From NCBI RefSeq assembly GCF_017876795.1, contig NZ_JAGIOR010000001.1, forward strand, positions 2,444,501 through 2,508,500: DNA of 64,000 bases. Direction: 5' to 3'. The stretch comes from Rhizobium leguminosarum. GTDB lineage: Bacteria > Pseudomonadota > Alphaproteobacteria > Rhizobiales > Rhizobiaceae. The position numbers were made by a program, and so were the translations under genes. How positions within the stretch are numbered: position 1 is the first letter of the stretch; each line of letters opens with the position of its first letter. The notes below the pieces were generated by a model. That model was given only the letters and a program-made list of their open reading frames with translations. It was not told the origin of the DNA and did not search any database. Shown piece after piece: positions 33,256 through 41,322 of this stretch.

Positions 33256-34992
33256 ATGGCCCCCACGAATCGCTCGCCCTTCAGACGAACGCTCGCGCTT
33301 ATGGCCAGCGCTGCAATGCTTGCGCATGCCGGCATGAACGGGGTCGCCTATGCGCAAACTGCGCCTGAGACGACAGCGCCCGGGGTTGTTGCGCCCGCTC
33401 CGGCTACTCCGGAAACGGCTGCTCCTGCGCCCACGCCGTCTGCACCTGCCGCACCGCGGCAGACGCCGATCCAGACCCCAACGATTCAGGCCGGGGTGCC
33501 CAACAACGGTCCGGCTTCGGTCGCCGATCTCGCCGAGGGGCTGCTCGACGCCGTGGTCAACATCTCGACCTCGCAGAATGTGAAGGACGACGAGGGCGCA
33601 GGCCCGGCGCCGCGCGCCCCTGACGGCTCGCCGTTCCAGGAATTCTTCAACGATTTCTTCAACAAGCAGCAGGGCAACAAGGGCCCGAACCATAATGTCA
33701 GCTCGCTCGGCTTCGTCATCGACCCGGCCGGCTATATTGTCACCAACAACCATGTGATCGAGGGCGCCGACGACATCGAGATCAATTTCGCCAATGGTTC
33801 GAAGCTCAAGGCGAAGCTGATCGGCACGGATACGAAGACCGATCTTTCGGTGCTGAAGGTCGAGCCGAAGGCACCGCTGAAATCGGTGAAATTCGGCGAT
33901 TCCAGCACGATGCGCATCGGCGACTGGGTGATGGCGATCGGCAATCCGTTCGGCTTCGGCGGCTCGGTGACGGTGGGCATCATTTCCGGGCGCGGCCGCA
34001 ACATCAATGCTGGCCCTTACGACAACTTCATCCAGACGGATGCGGCGATCAACAAGGGCAATTCCGGAGGGCCGCTCTTCAACATGAAGGGTGAGGTGAT
34101 CGGCATCAACACCGCGATCATTTCGCCGAGCGGCGGCTCGATCGGCATCGGCTTTTCGGTACCCTCCGAGCTTGCCTCAGGTGTCGTCGACCAATTACGC
34201 GAATATGGTGAGACGCGGCGCGGCTGGCTCGGCGTGCGCATTCAGCCGGTGACCGACGATATCGCCGACAGCCTCGGGCTCGACACCGCCAAGGGCGCGC
34301 TGGTCGCCGGCGTCATCAAGGGCGGCCCCGTCGACGACGGTTCGATCAAGGCGGGCGATGTCATCTTGAAATTCGACGGCAAGGCCGTCAGCGAAATGCG
34401 CGATCTGCCGCGCGTGGTTGCGGAAAGCACGGTCGGCAAGGAAGTCGACGTGGTGGTGCTGCGTGACGGCAAGGAACAGACCGTCAAGGTCAAACTTGGC
34501 CGGCTCGAGGACAGCGATCAGGCGGCGGCATCCGACGATGCGGCGCCCGATGGCTCGCAGGATGACGGGGTGATTACCCCAGATCCCGGCGAGAACAACG
34601 ACATGGACCAGCCGGATTCCGGCGATCAGGCGCAGCCCACACCGGGCAAGCCCGACCATCACCAGGGCCAGGTGTCGCCGGACGCGGCCACGCCGAAGAA
34701 CGTGCTCGGGCTGTCGCTGTCGCTTTTGAGCGCCGAAACGCGCAAGGCTTTCGGCATCGCCGAGAGCGTCGACGGTGTCGTCGTGACAGAGGTGACGCCC
34801 GGCTCGGCCTCGGCCGAAAAGGGGCTGAAGCCCGGCGACGTGATCGTCGAGGTGGCGCAGGAGTTCATGAAGTCGCCGGATGCGGTCGCCGCCAAGGTGC
34901 AGGCGCTGAAACAGGAGGGCCGCCGCAATGCCCAACTGATGATCGCATCGGCAAACGGCGATCTGCGGTTCGTGGCGGTGCCGATGGAGTAG
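33256..34992 (+). CDS. degP: Do/DegP-family periplasmic serine endoprotease
   Basis: 578 aa from ATG 33256 with GAGGAA upstream; a TTG sits directly before it. Signal peptide (about 1-33, ALMASAAMLAHAG) and a Pro/Ala/Thr-rich linker (35-85). The trypsin-like domain has His in VTNNHVIEG, Asp in KTDLSVLKV and Ser in INKGNSGGPLFNMKGEV. Two PDZ domains follow (about 285-400 and 480-578), separated by an acidic Asp/Pro/His-rich insert (about 415-470) that is larger than in E. coli DegP. Quality-control protease/chaperone of the envelope; the link to hflKC (FtsH control) is common in alphaproteobacteria. Confidence 0.93.
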   Translation: MAPTNRSPFRRTLALMASAAMLAHAGMNGVAYAQTAPETTAPGVVAPAPATPETAAPAPTPSAPAAPRQTPIQTPTIQAGVPNNGPASVADLAEGLLDAVVNISTSQNVKDDEGAGPAPRAPDGSPFQEFFNDFFNKQQGNKGPNHNVSSLGFVIDPAGYIVTNNHVIEGADDIEINFANGSKLKAKLIGTDTKTDLSVLKVEPKAPLKSVKFGDSSTMRIGDWVMAIGNPFGFGGSVTVGIISGRGRNINAGPYDNFIQTDAAINKGNSGGPLFNMKGEVIGINTAIISPSGGSIGIGFSVPSELASGVVDQLREYGETRRGWLGVRIQPVTDDIADSLGLDTAKGALVAGVIKGGPVDDGSIKAGDVILKFDGKAVSEMRDLPRVVAESTVGKEVDVVVLRDGKEQTVKVKLGRLEDSDQAAASDDAAPDGSQDDGVITPDPGENNDMDQPDSGDQAQPTPGKPDHHQGQVSPDAATPKNVLGLSLSLLSAETRKAFGIAESVDGVVVTEVTPGSASAEKGLKPGDVIVEVAQEFMKSPDAVAAKVQALKQEGRRNAQLMIASANGDLRFVAVPME

Positions 34993-35100
34993 GGCGCCAA
35001 GGCGGCACTTGCTGCCTGGGTTTCTGTCTTAGCGGATCTGCCGTCGGCAGTGGATAGGTGTCTGTTCGACGGTAGTGAATTCGCCGCCGCGGTCTCTTTC

Positions 35101-35241
35101 TCCCTTATTCCTGTGCTCGTCACAGGAATCCAGCCACGGCGCGTTTGCGCCGTGAATGACTCTATACAATCTTGAAGAAAGTCTTTCGCGCCCAAGGACT
35201 TGGGCGCGCTGGATTCCTGTGACAAGCACAGGAATGAGGGA
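35101..35241. repeat. 141-bp compound palindrome (34-bp inverted repeats)
   Basis: Arms 35101-35134 and 35208-35241 are inverted copies over 34 bp with two mismatches (core ATTCCTGTGCT and GTCACAGGAATCCAGC). Inside are two further perfect stems, CACGGCGC gttt GCGCCGTG region (35135-35154) and CGCGCCCAAG ga CTTGGGCGCG (35187-35208). The element would fold into a cruciform with two inner hairpins. It occupies the degP/serB convergent gap (34993-35340); no gene is seen there. Confidence 0.85.
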
Positions 35242-35340
35242 GGAGAGGCGCCGCGCCGCCTTTGGTTGAGCAACCATTCGGAAGTGACAGGCTACCTGAC
35301 GGACCTGCCTTGCTCATTCATCTTCTGTAGCAAAGAACAT

Positions 35341-36231
35341 TCAACCCCTCACAAAATCCGTCTTCCTATAGCCTTGGATATAGAGCAGCGCGGTCAAGTC
35401 GCCGTGGTCGATGCGCATTTGGGCTTCTGCGGCGACGGCCGGCTTGGCGTGGAGGGCGACGCCGGCGCCGGCGAGGTGCAGCATGCCGAGGTCGTTGGCG
35501 CCGTCGCCGACGGCGATTGCTTCTTCCGGCGAAATGCCAAGGCTTGCCGAAATTTCGTTCAGTGCATCGACCTTCGCCTGCTTACCGAGGATCGGTTCGG
35601 CGACAAAGCCGGAGAGGATGCCGCCGTCTTCGAGCAGCGTATTGGCCCGGTTCTCGTCGAAGCCAAGGGTGGCGGCGATGCGGCTGGTGAAGACGGTGAA
35701 GCCACCGGAGACGAGGGCGGTGTAGTGACCTTTCGACTTCATGGTGGCGATCAGTTCCGGGCCGCCGGCCGTCAGCGTGATGCGCTTGGCGATCACTTCG
35801 TCGACGACCGATATCGGCAGGCCCTTCAACAGGGCGACGCGTTCGCGCAAAGCGGGCTCGAAGGCGATATCGCCGTTCATGGCGCGGGCGGTAATGGTCG
35901 CGACCTTCTCCTTCAGGCCGACTTCGGCGGCAAGTTCGTCGATGCACTCCTGGCCGATCATGGTCGAATCCATGTCAGCGATCAGCAGCTTCTTGCGGCG
36001 GCTTTCCTGCTCCTGGATGACGAGGTCAATCGGCGCGCCTGATATGACGGCAAGAATATGGGCCTCGGCCGCTTGCATATCCATGCCATCGCGCAGCGCG
36101 ATGTCGCAGGCGATGCCGTCGGCCAGCCAGTAGAGGCCGGCAGCGTTCACCGCTTCGGCCGCCCGTTCGGCGATCTTGGGTGTCAGCCCGGGATTTGACG
36201 GATTGGCAACAAGCGTGGCAACGAGAGCCAT
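35341..36231 (-). CDS. serB: Phosphoserine phosphatase
   Basis: 296 aa from Met at 36231 (AAGG 9 nt upstream on this strand). An ACT-like N-terminal third (about 1-85) is followed by a HAD phosphatase: motif I IADMDSTMIGQECIDEL (about 90-106), motif II ALVSGGFTVF, and motif III/IV KVDALNEI ... AVGDGANDLGMLHLAGAGVAL. Last step of serine synthesis. Its start codon overlaps that of divergent miaA, so each gene's promoter must lie in the other's coding sequence. Confidence 0.95.
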   Translation of the reverse strand: MALVATLVANPSNPGLTPKIAERAAEAVNAAGLYWLADGIACDIALRDGMDMQAAEAHILAVISGAPIDLVIQEQESRRKKLLIADMDSTMIGQECIDELAAEVGLKEKVATITARAMNGDIAFEPALRERVALLKGLPISVVDEVIAKRITLTAGGPELIATMKSKGHYTALVSGGFTVFTSRIAATLGFDENRANTLLEDGGILSGFVAEPILGKQAKVDALNEISASLGISPEEAIAVGDGANDLGMLHLAGAGVALHAKPAVAAEAQMRIDHGDLTALLYIQGYRKTDFVRG

Positions 36232-37126
36232 GATGGAAAACCTTCTGAACACAGTGAACGCGATCCTGATAACCGGGCCGACCGCCAGCGGCAAGTCCGC
36301 GCTCGCCGTCGAACTGGCCAAGCGGCACGGCGGCGCGGTCGTCAACGCCGATAGCATGCAGGTCTATGACACGCTGCGGGTGCTGACCGCGCGCCCGTCT
36401 GAAGAGGAGATGCAGGGTGTGCCGCATCATCTCTACGGCCACGTGCCGGCAGGTGCCGGCTATTCCACCGGCACTTGGCTGCGCGATGTCTCGGCGCTGC
36501 TGCCGGCGCTCAGGGCCGCCGGCCGGCTGCCGGTCTTCGTCGGCGGCACCGGGCTTTATTTCAAGGCGCTGACCGGCGGCCTCTCCGATATGCCCGAGAT
36601 ACCCGAGGCGCTGCGGGAGGACCTGAGGACGCGATTGCTGGAGGAGGGGCCGGAGGGGCTCCATGCCGAGCTCGTCGAGGCCGATCCCGCCATGGCGGCG
36701 AACCTCAACCGCCAGGACGGGCACCGCATTGTCCGGGCGCTGGAGGTGGTCAAGGCGACGGGACGGTCGATCGCCGAATTCCAGGGCGAGTCGGGACCTG
36801 TAGTGATCGACGCTGCCCAGGCTCGCAAGATCGTCGTGTTGCCGGACCGGGCGGTGCTGCATCAGCGCATCAACGGGCGTTTCGAAAAGATGCTGCGTCA
36901 AGGCGCGGAAGATGAGGTGAGGGCGCTGCTTGTGCTCGGCCTGCCCGCCGAGGCGCCTGTCATGAAGGCGATCGGCGTCTCGCAGATCGCGGCGATGCTG
37001 AGCGGCGAGATGACCCGCGACGAGATGCTGGAGAAGGGTGCCGCGGCGACGCGGCAATATGCCAAGCGGCAGATGACATGGTTCCGCAACCAGATGGACG
37101 AGAGCTGGGAGCGGCTGACGGTTTAG
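36230..37126 (+). CDS. miaA: tRNA dimethylallyltransferase
   Basis: 298 aa from ATG 36230 (or 297 from the adjacent ATG at 36233). P-loop AILITGPTASGKSALAVELA, NADSMQVYDTLRVLTARP, and the substrate segment VPHHLYGHVPAG are diagnostic. GKTVFVGGTGLYFKAL-type sequence and QYAKRQMTWFRNQ near the end also fit. It adds the isopentenyl group to A37 of tRNAs reading U-initial codons. Divergent from serB with overlapping start codons. Confidence 0.95.
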   Translation: MMENLLNTVNAILITGPTASGKSALAVELAKRHGGAVVNADSMQVYDTLRVLTARPSEEEMQGVPHHLYGHVPAGAGYSTGTWLRDVSALLPALRAAGRLPVFVGGTGLYFKALTGGLSDMPEIPEALREDLRTRLLEEGPEGLHAELVEADPAMAANLNRQDGHRIVRALEVVKATGRSIAEFQGESGPVVIDAAQARKIVVLPDRAVLHQRINGRFEKMLRQGAEDEVRALLVLGLPAEAPVMKAIGVSQIAAMLSGEMTRDEMLEKGAAATRQYAKRQMTWFRNQMDESWERLTV

Positions 37127-37140
37127 CCGATGGTGGACCG

Positions 37141-37836
37141 TCAGCCGCCGCACTTGTGCTGGGCATCGGGCAAAATCCAGCTTTCATGGGTGCGGCCGTT
37201 GGTGACGAGGAACAGCCTCCCGCCCTCGTCGGGGCTGCAATCGCGGTCGATCTCGACCAGGCACATGGTGACCGGATCGCCGGGCTTCGATCTGATCAGC
37301 GCTTTCTCCCTGTTATAAGAGACCTGGTAGCCGTCATTGGCATAGTCGATACCCGTGCCGCTGTCGAAGTCCGCATCGTCAGCCGCGCCACCATTGTCGA
37401 GGCGGGGATGGACCTCAAGAACCGATGTGGTCGCACAGCGCCCGGCTTTCGCAGGAATCGCGGTTGCCTCAGGCAATTGGCTGCCCGCGAGAGACTGGGC
37501 TGAAATCCCCTGCATGAAATCGTTTTTGTCGGGCGAGATATTCCAGAGGACGGCGAGATAGGCGCTCAAAATGCACGACCTGTCGTCACCGCAATCGCGC
37601 CGATCCGCCAGGAAATTGCGGGCGGTATGGACGGTATCCTCGTCGGGCGCTGCTTTTTTCTGAGCGGCGTAGCGTTGGTTGAAAAGCTCGTCGAGCCGGG
37701 AGAGCCGGCTGTCGCCGCAGACGATCTTTTCATCGGCGCTGCCCGCCTTGGAACAGTCGAAACCGGCAGCCTCCGCCGCCGTCGCGAGAAGAACGCCGAC
37801 GCTGAAGACAATGATGAAGTTCAAGATGGATTTCAT
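37141..37836 (-). CDS. Periplasmic LprI/DUF1311-like protein
   Basis: 231 aa from Met at 37836; the frame continues far upstream but only this start gives a signal peptide (MKSILNFIIVFSVGVLLATA, cleaved after AEA). The mature N-terminus FDCSKAGSADEKIVCGDSRLSRLDELFNQRY is the LprI/DUF1311 motif with paired cysteines. The rest has four more Cys and no known catalytic motif. Members include lysozyme-inhibitor-like proteins; function here unknown. It converges on miaA, 14 bp away. The gap to the next gene (37837-38064) has no supported gene. Confidence 0.75.
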   Translation of the reverse strand: MKSILNFIIVFSVGVLLATAAEAAGFDCSKAGSADEKIVCGDSRLSRLDELFNQRYAAQKKAAPDEDTVHTARNFLADRRDCGDDRSCILSAYLAVLWNISPDKNDFMQGISAQSLAGSQLPEATAIPAKAGRCATTSVLEVHPRLDNGGAADDADFDSGTGIDYANDGYQVSYNREKALIRSKPGDPVTMCLVEIDRDCSPDEGGRLFLVTNGRTHESWILPDAQHKCGG

Positions 37837-38064
37837 GATCGCCCTCTCCGAAAAGCTGCCGTCTCCGACGGCGCAACGCACATTCGCATCAGGGTGTGGA
37901 CTCATCAATGCGCAGCCGTCAGTATGCCATGCTTTTCTCGATGGCGCCGATGGTGCGCGGTTATGCCAGGGCGCGCCGCTGGATCGAGGGAAGTCTTGCC
38001 ATCTTCTTTGCCGGTGCGGGATCGCGCCTGCTGTTTTCCCACTGATCGTTTTCAGGATCGCATC

Positions 38065-38991
38065 ATGTCTCTTGCCTCTCCGTTTCATGGCCTCTCGGCC
38101 TTTCCGCCAACGCCCGCCGACATCCATGGCCGGGTCGATACGCAAGCCCTCTGCCGCTTGCTGGAACGTCTGTGCAAGGCGGGCGTCGCCTCCATCGGCC
38201 TTCTCGGCAGCACCGGGATCTACGCCTATCTCACCCGCGAGGAGCGGCGGCGGGCCGTCGAGGCGGCGGTCGAATGCGTCAACGGTCGTGTTCCCATCCT
38301 CGTCGGCGTCGGCGCTCTGAGGACCGACCACGCGCAGGATTTAGCGAGCGATGCGGAGGCTGCCGGCGCCGATGCTCTTCTGCTTGCCCCCGTCTCCTAT
38401 GCGCCGTTGACCCAGGACGAAGCCTACGAACATTTCCTGGCGGTCACGAAGGCAGCGAAGCTGCCGCTCTGCATCTATAACAATCCCGGCACGACCCATT
38501 TCACTTTCAGCCGAGCCCTGCTGCAGCGCCTGTCCGCCATCGAGACGATCAGGGCGGTGAAGATGCCACTGCCGGCCGATGGCGATCTGCGGGGGGAACT
38601 CGCGGCTTTGCGGGAAGAGACCAATCTCGCGATCGGCTACAGCGGCGACTGGGGTGCAGGCCAAGCGCTGCTTTCGGGCGCCGACGCCTGGTACAGCGTC
38701 ATCGGCGGCCTGCTGCCGCGCACAGCTCTCGCTCTGACCAAGGCTGCCATGGCCGGCAACGGCGAGGAGACGCATCGGCTTGATGGGCTTTTCCAGCCGC
38801 TTTGGGAAACGTTCAAGGCATTCGGAAGCATCCGCGTGATCTATATGCTGGTCGAGCATCTCTCATTCGGCCGGGCGGAGCTTCCGCGGCCACTCTTGCC
38901 GCTAGGATCGGCGGACCGACAACGGGTGCTCGACGCCGCCCGGCCGCTGATCGCCCAGGAGACGGGGCAGCCGCGTCAATCCTTGTTGTAG
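38065..38991 (+). CDS. DapA/DHDPS-family aldolase
   Basis: 308 aa from ATG 38065. (beta/alpha)8 lyase of the dihydrodipicolinate synthase / N-acetylneuraminate lyase family: GLLGSTGIYAYLTREERR (GxxGE-like site with Ser/Thr), LLLAPVSYAPLTQDEAYEHF, catalytic Tyr in LPLCIYNNPGTTHF and Schiff-base Lys in IRAVKMPLP. The classical GTTGE is changed to GSTGI, so this is probably a paralogue acting on another 2-keto acid, not the lysine pathway enzyme. Its 3' end overlaps the convergent HerA-like gene by 16 bp. Confidence 0.85.
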   Translation: MSLASPFHGLSAFPPTPADIHGRVDTQALCRLLERLCKAGVASIGLLGSTGIYAYLTREERRRAVEAAVECVNGRVPILVGVGALRTDHAQDLASDAEAAGADALLLAPVSYAPLTQDEAYEHFLAVTKAAKLPLCIYNNPGTTHFTFSRALLQRLSAIETIRAVKMPLPADGDLRGELAALREETNLAIGYSGDWGAGQALLSGADAWYSVIGGLLPRTALALTKAAMAGNGEETHRLDGLFQPLWETFKAFGSIRVIYMLVEHLSFGRAELPRPLLPLGSADRQRVLDAARPLIAQETGQPRQSLL

Positions 38992-41000
38992 AGGCTGCTC
39001 AGCGGTTTTTTCAGGATGCTTTCGCGCAGCGACGTGCCGGGCTCCCGGCGGGTGACAGCGGGCTGATCCGTCGGTGGTGCCGGGCGGGGAAAGACCGGCT
39101 CCTCGCGACGCATCTCGCGGCGGAGCGCGTCCAGCCGGGGGTCGATCGCCGGCGGCGCGACCGGGTCCAGTCGCGGCGTCTGCGGCAGCAGTTCGCGCCG
39201 GTAGGATTCGAGCGGAGCGGACAACGTTGCAGGCGGCACGTAGGGCGTCGCGTCAAAATCCTGGTCGGCTGCATCGGCCTCGTCGGGGCCTGTCGCGGAC
39301 GCAGAATAGCTCTGCTGGAAATTCGAGATGTCGGGTCCGACGGTGACCGCCCGCATGCGGGTGACGATCTTGCGCAGATCGACCGTATCCGGATCTTCCT
39401 CACTATGTTTGCTGTTGGCGCTGCTCGCCTTCGGCAGCAGGCTCTCGTCGACGCGGGAAAAGCGCATGCGCATCGGCACGCTGATCGCCTCGCCGAAGGC
39501 AATCGCCTCGCCGTTGCCGATCGAGGAGATGAAACTCGTCGTCGAGATCGACGAGTTCGGGATGGCCGAGCGGATGATTTCCTGGTCTCGGTCGTTGGCA
39601 AGGCGCATGGCAAAGAGCGTCGAGCACTGCGAGAGGATCGTCTGGTCGAGCTCGCCCGGTCGCTGGGTGATGATGCCGAGCGAGACGCCGTATTTGCGTC
39701 CCTCCTTGGCGATGCGGGCGATCGCCTGGCGGGTCGGCACGAAGCCGAGGCTCGGATCGGAGGGGATGTAGCGGTGGGCTTCTTCGCAAACGACCAGCAT
39801 GTGGATGGCGCCTTCGCTCCACAGCGCCACCTCGAAGGCCATGCGGCAGAGCACGGAGGCGACCGAATTGACGACCTCGGAGGGAATGCCGGCGAGCTGG
39901 AAGGTGCAGATCGGTCGGTTCTCGCCCGGAACGCGGAAGATCTGCGCGATGGTCTCGGTGATCGTGTCGCTGATCGTGTTGTTGGAGAACATGAAGTGGT
40001 AGCGCGGATCGTTGATCGCGGCGATGAGGCGCATCTTCAGCGACCGCAGGAAGGGCTTTTCCGTACGGCCTTCCAGGCGACCGATGCGCTCGTCGATCAG
40101 CGCCAGCAGATCGGCCATGCGGTAGGGCACCGGCGTGTCGGCGGTGATGGAACTCTTTTCCGTCGTGCGGCGCACCAGCGAATTGTCACTGCCGCGGAAG
40201 GCGCGCTTGGCTTCCGGCAGGATATCTCGCAGCATGTCGAGCTCTTCAGGCACCGGCGGGCGGCCGCGAAAGACGACTTCGGCAAACTCCTCCAATCGCA
40301 TCAGCCAGAAGGGCAGGTCGAGCGTATCGGTATCGATGGTGACGGCGTGGTTGGGAAAGGCAGCGGCGAATTCGTTATGCGGATCGAGGATCAGCACACG
40401 CAGTTTCGGATCCGCCGCGATCGCTTTGTGCAGCAGCAGCGACACGGCCGTCGACTTGCCGACGCCGGTGGAGCCGACGACGGCGAAATGCTTCGAAAGC
40501 ATCGAGGGGATGTGGATCGCCGCGTCGATGCTTTCGTCCTGAGTCAGCTTGCCGATGACCGCGGTCGTGCCCTCTCCGGCATCATAGATGCGTATCAGGT
40601 CGGCAGCGCGGATGCGGTGGGCGATGGCGCCGAGATAGGGGTAGCACGAGATGCCGGTCGAGAATTCTTCGCGCCCGTCCTCATCGACACGGACTTCGCC
40701 GAGCAGCTCGGTCTCGATCTTGAAATTATTGTCCTCGCCTTCGCCCCAGGCATGGCTGCCGGTGTTCATCTGGTAGACGAGGGCGACGACGCGGTTGCGG
40801 CCGACGCTGATCGAAATCAGCCGACCGACGGACCAGAGTTCTGTGAGATCGGTACCGCCCTGCTCGGCGACGGCGGCAATCGTCGCCCGCGAGCCGCTGC
40901 ACGCAACGACGCGACCGAGAAAGCGATTTCCCGGCGCATGGCCATCGCGGCGATCGTGCTCGCCTGCCTTGCCAGACACGCGCAAGTCGTTGTTGAGCAA
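38976..41000 (-). CDS. HerA-like DUF87 ATPase
   Basis: 674 aa. N-terminal HAS-barrel-like beta domain (about 25-130), Walker A VVGSTGVGKSTAVS (about 172-185), Walker B MLVVCEEAHRYIPSD (about 403-417), and the TQRPGELD sensor region (about 447). The C-terminus is a Pro/Arg-rich, probably disordered tail of about 120 residues that is not part of the ATPase. HerA-type hexamers pump DNA and in archaea work with NurA; bacterial versions serve DNA repair, conjugation or defence. There is no NurA or nuclease gene next to it, so the role is open. It overlaps the DapA-like gene at its 3' end. Confidence 0.88.
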   Translation of the reverse strand: MLNNDLRVSGKAGEHDRRDGHAPGNRFLGRVVACSGSRATIAAVAEQGGTDLTELWSVGRLISISVGRNRVVALVYQMNTGSHAWGEGEDNNFKIETELLGEVRVDEDGREEFSTGISCYPYLGAIAHRIRAADLIRIYDAGEGTTAVIGKLTQDESIDAAIHIPSMLSKHFAVVGSTGVGKSTAVSLLLHKAIAADPKLRVLILDPHNEFAAAFPNHAVTIDTDTLDLPFWLMRLEEFAEVVFRGRPPVPEELDMLRDILPEAKRAFRGSDNSLVRRTTEKSSITADTPVPYRMADLLALIDERIGRLEGRTEKPFLRSLKMRLIAAINDPRYHFMFSNNTISDTITETIAQIFRVPGENRPICTFQLAGIPSEVVNSVASVLCRMAFEVALWSEGAIHMLVVCEEAHRYIPSDPSLGFVPTRQAIARIAKEGRKYGVSLGIITQRPGELDQTILSQCSTLFAMRLANDRDQEIIRSAIPNSSISTTSFISSIGNGEAIAFGEAISVPMRMRFSRVDESLLPKASSANSKHSEEDPDTVDLRKIVTRMRAVTVGPDISNFQQSYSASATGPDEADAADQDFDATPYVPPATLSAPLESYRRELLPQTPRLDPVAPPAIDPRLDALRREMRREEPVFPRPAPPTDQPAVTRREPGTSLRESILKKPLSSLYNKD

Positions 41001-41111
41001 AGGGCTACTCCCTGCAATGGGGCATAAGAATAAGGTCGATCCTTTAACAAATCCTTCCAGTCATCGATTTCAGGGGGCGGAGACGCCTCTAGTTTTTTAT
41101 TGCGGCATGCG

Positions 41112-41140
41112 TTGACGCTGCGAAATTTTCTGTCTATCAC
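41112..41140 (+). promoter_or_regulatory. Promoter of the ilvB leader
   Basis: TTGACG (41112-41117), 17-bp spacer, TATCAC (41135-41140). The predicted start of transcription (about 41147) is within 2 nt of the ATG of the leader peptide. Confidence 0.75.
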
Positions 41141-41148
41141 TTCCGACC

Positions 41149-41205
41149 ATGAAAATCGCAACGGCTCTTATCGTGGTGGGAAAGCGCATGGGCAGGATGG
41201 TGTAA
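41149..41205 (+). CDS. Branched-chain leader peptide controlling ilvB
   Basis: 18 codons: MKIATALIVVGKRMGRMV. The stretch Ile-Ala-Thr-Ala-Leu-Ile-Val-Val holds two Ile, one Leu and two Val codons early in the peptide, the expected layout of a branched-chain amino acid attenuator. No ribosome-binding site fits before the ATG, and the promoter geometry predicts a leaderless or nearly leaderless transcript. The stop codon sits inside the inner hairpin of the following RNA. Confidence 0.85.
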   Translation: MKIATALIVVGKRMGRMV

Positions 41206-41262
41206 CCATCCGGCGGTAGCCACCCATGCGCTAGATGACAGGCTCCTCCGGGGCCTTTTTTT
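41184..41262 (+). promoter_or_regulatory. ilvB transcription attenuator (nested stem plus terminator)
   Basis: Outer stem GCGCATGGG (41184-41192) with CCCATGCGC (41223-41231); inner stem GGATGGT/ACCATCC (41195-41211). A terminator hairpin GGCTCC tcc GGGGCC with seven T follows at 41241-41262. Ribosome position on the leader codons should decide which structures form. The start of ilvB lies 60 bp after the terminator. Confidence 0.85.
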
Positions 41263-41322
41263 ATGCCCGAAATTCGGGCTTCCGGCCACAAACGCAAATC
41301 CCAGCATAAACGGAACAGACAG

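Noticed and set aside
38802..41027. 741-aa open frame antisense to the HerA-like gene
   Set aside because: Arg/Asp/Gly-rich shadow frame typical of high-GC DNA; the opposite strand encodes a clear ATPase with Walker motifs.
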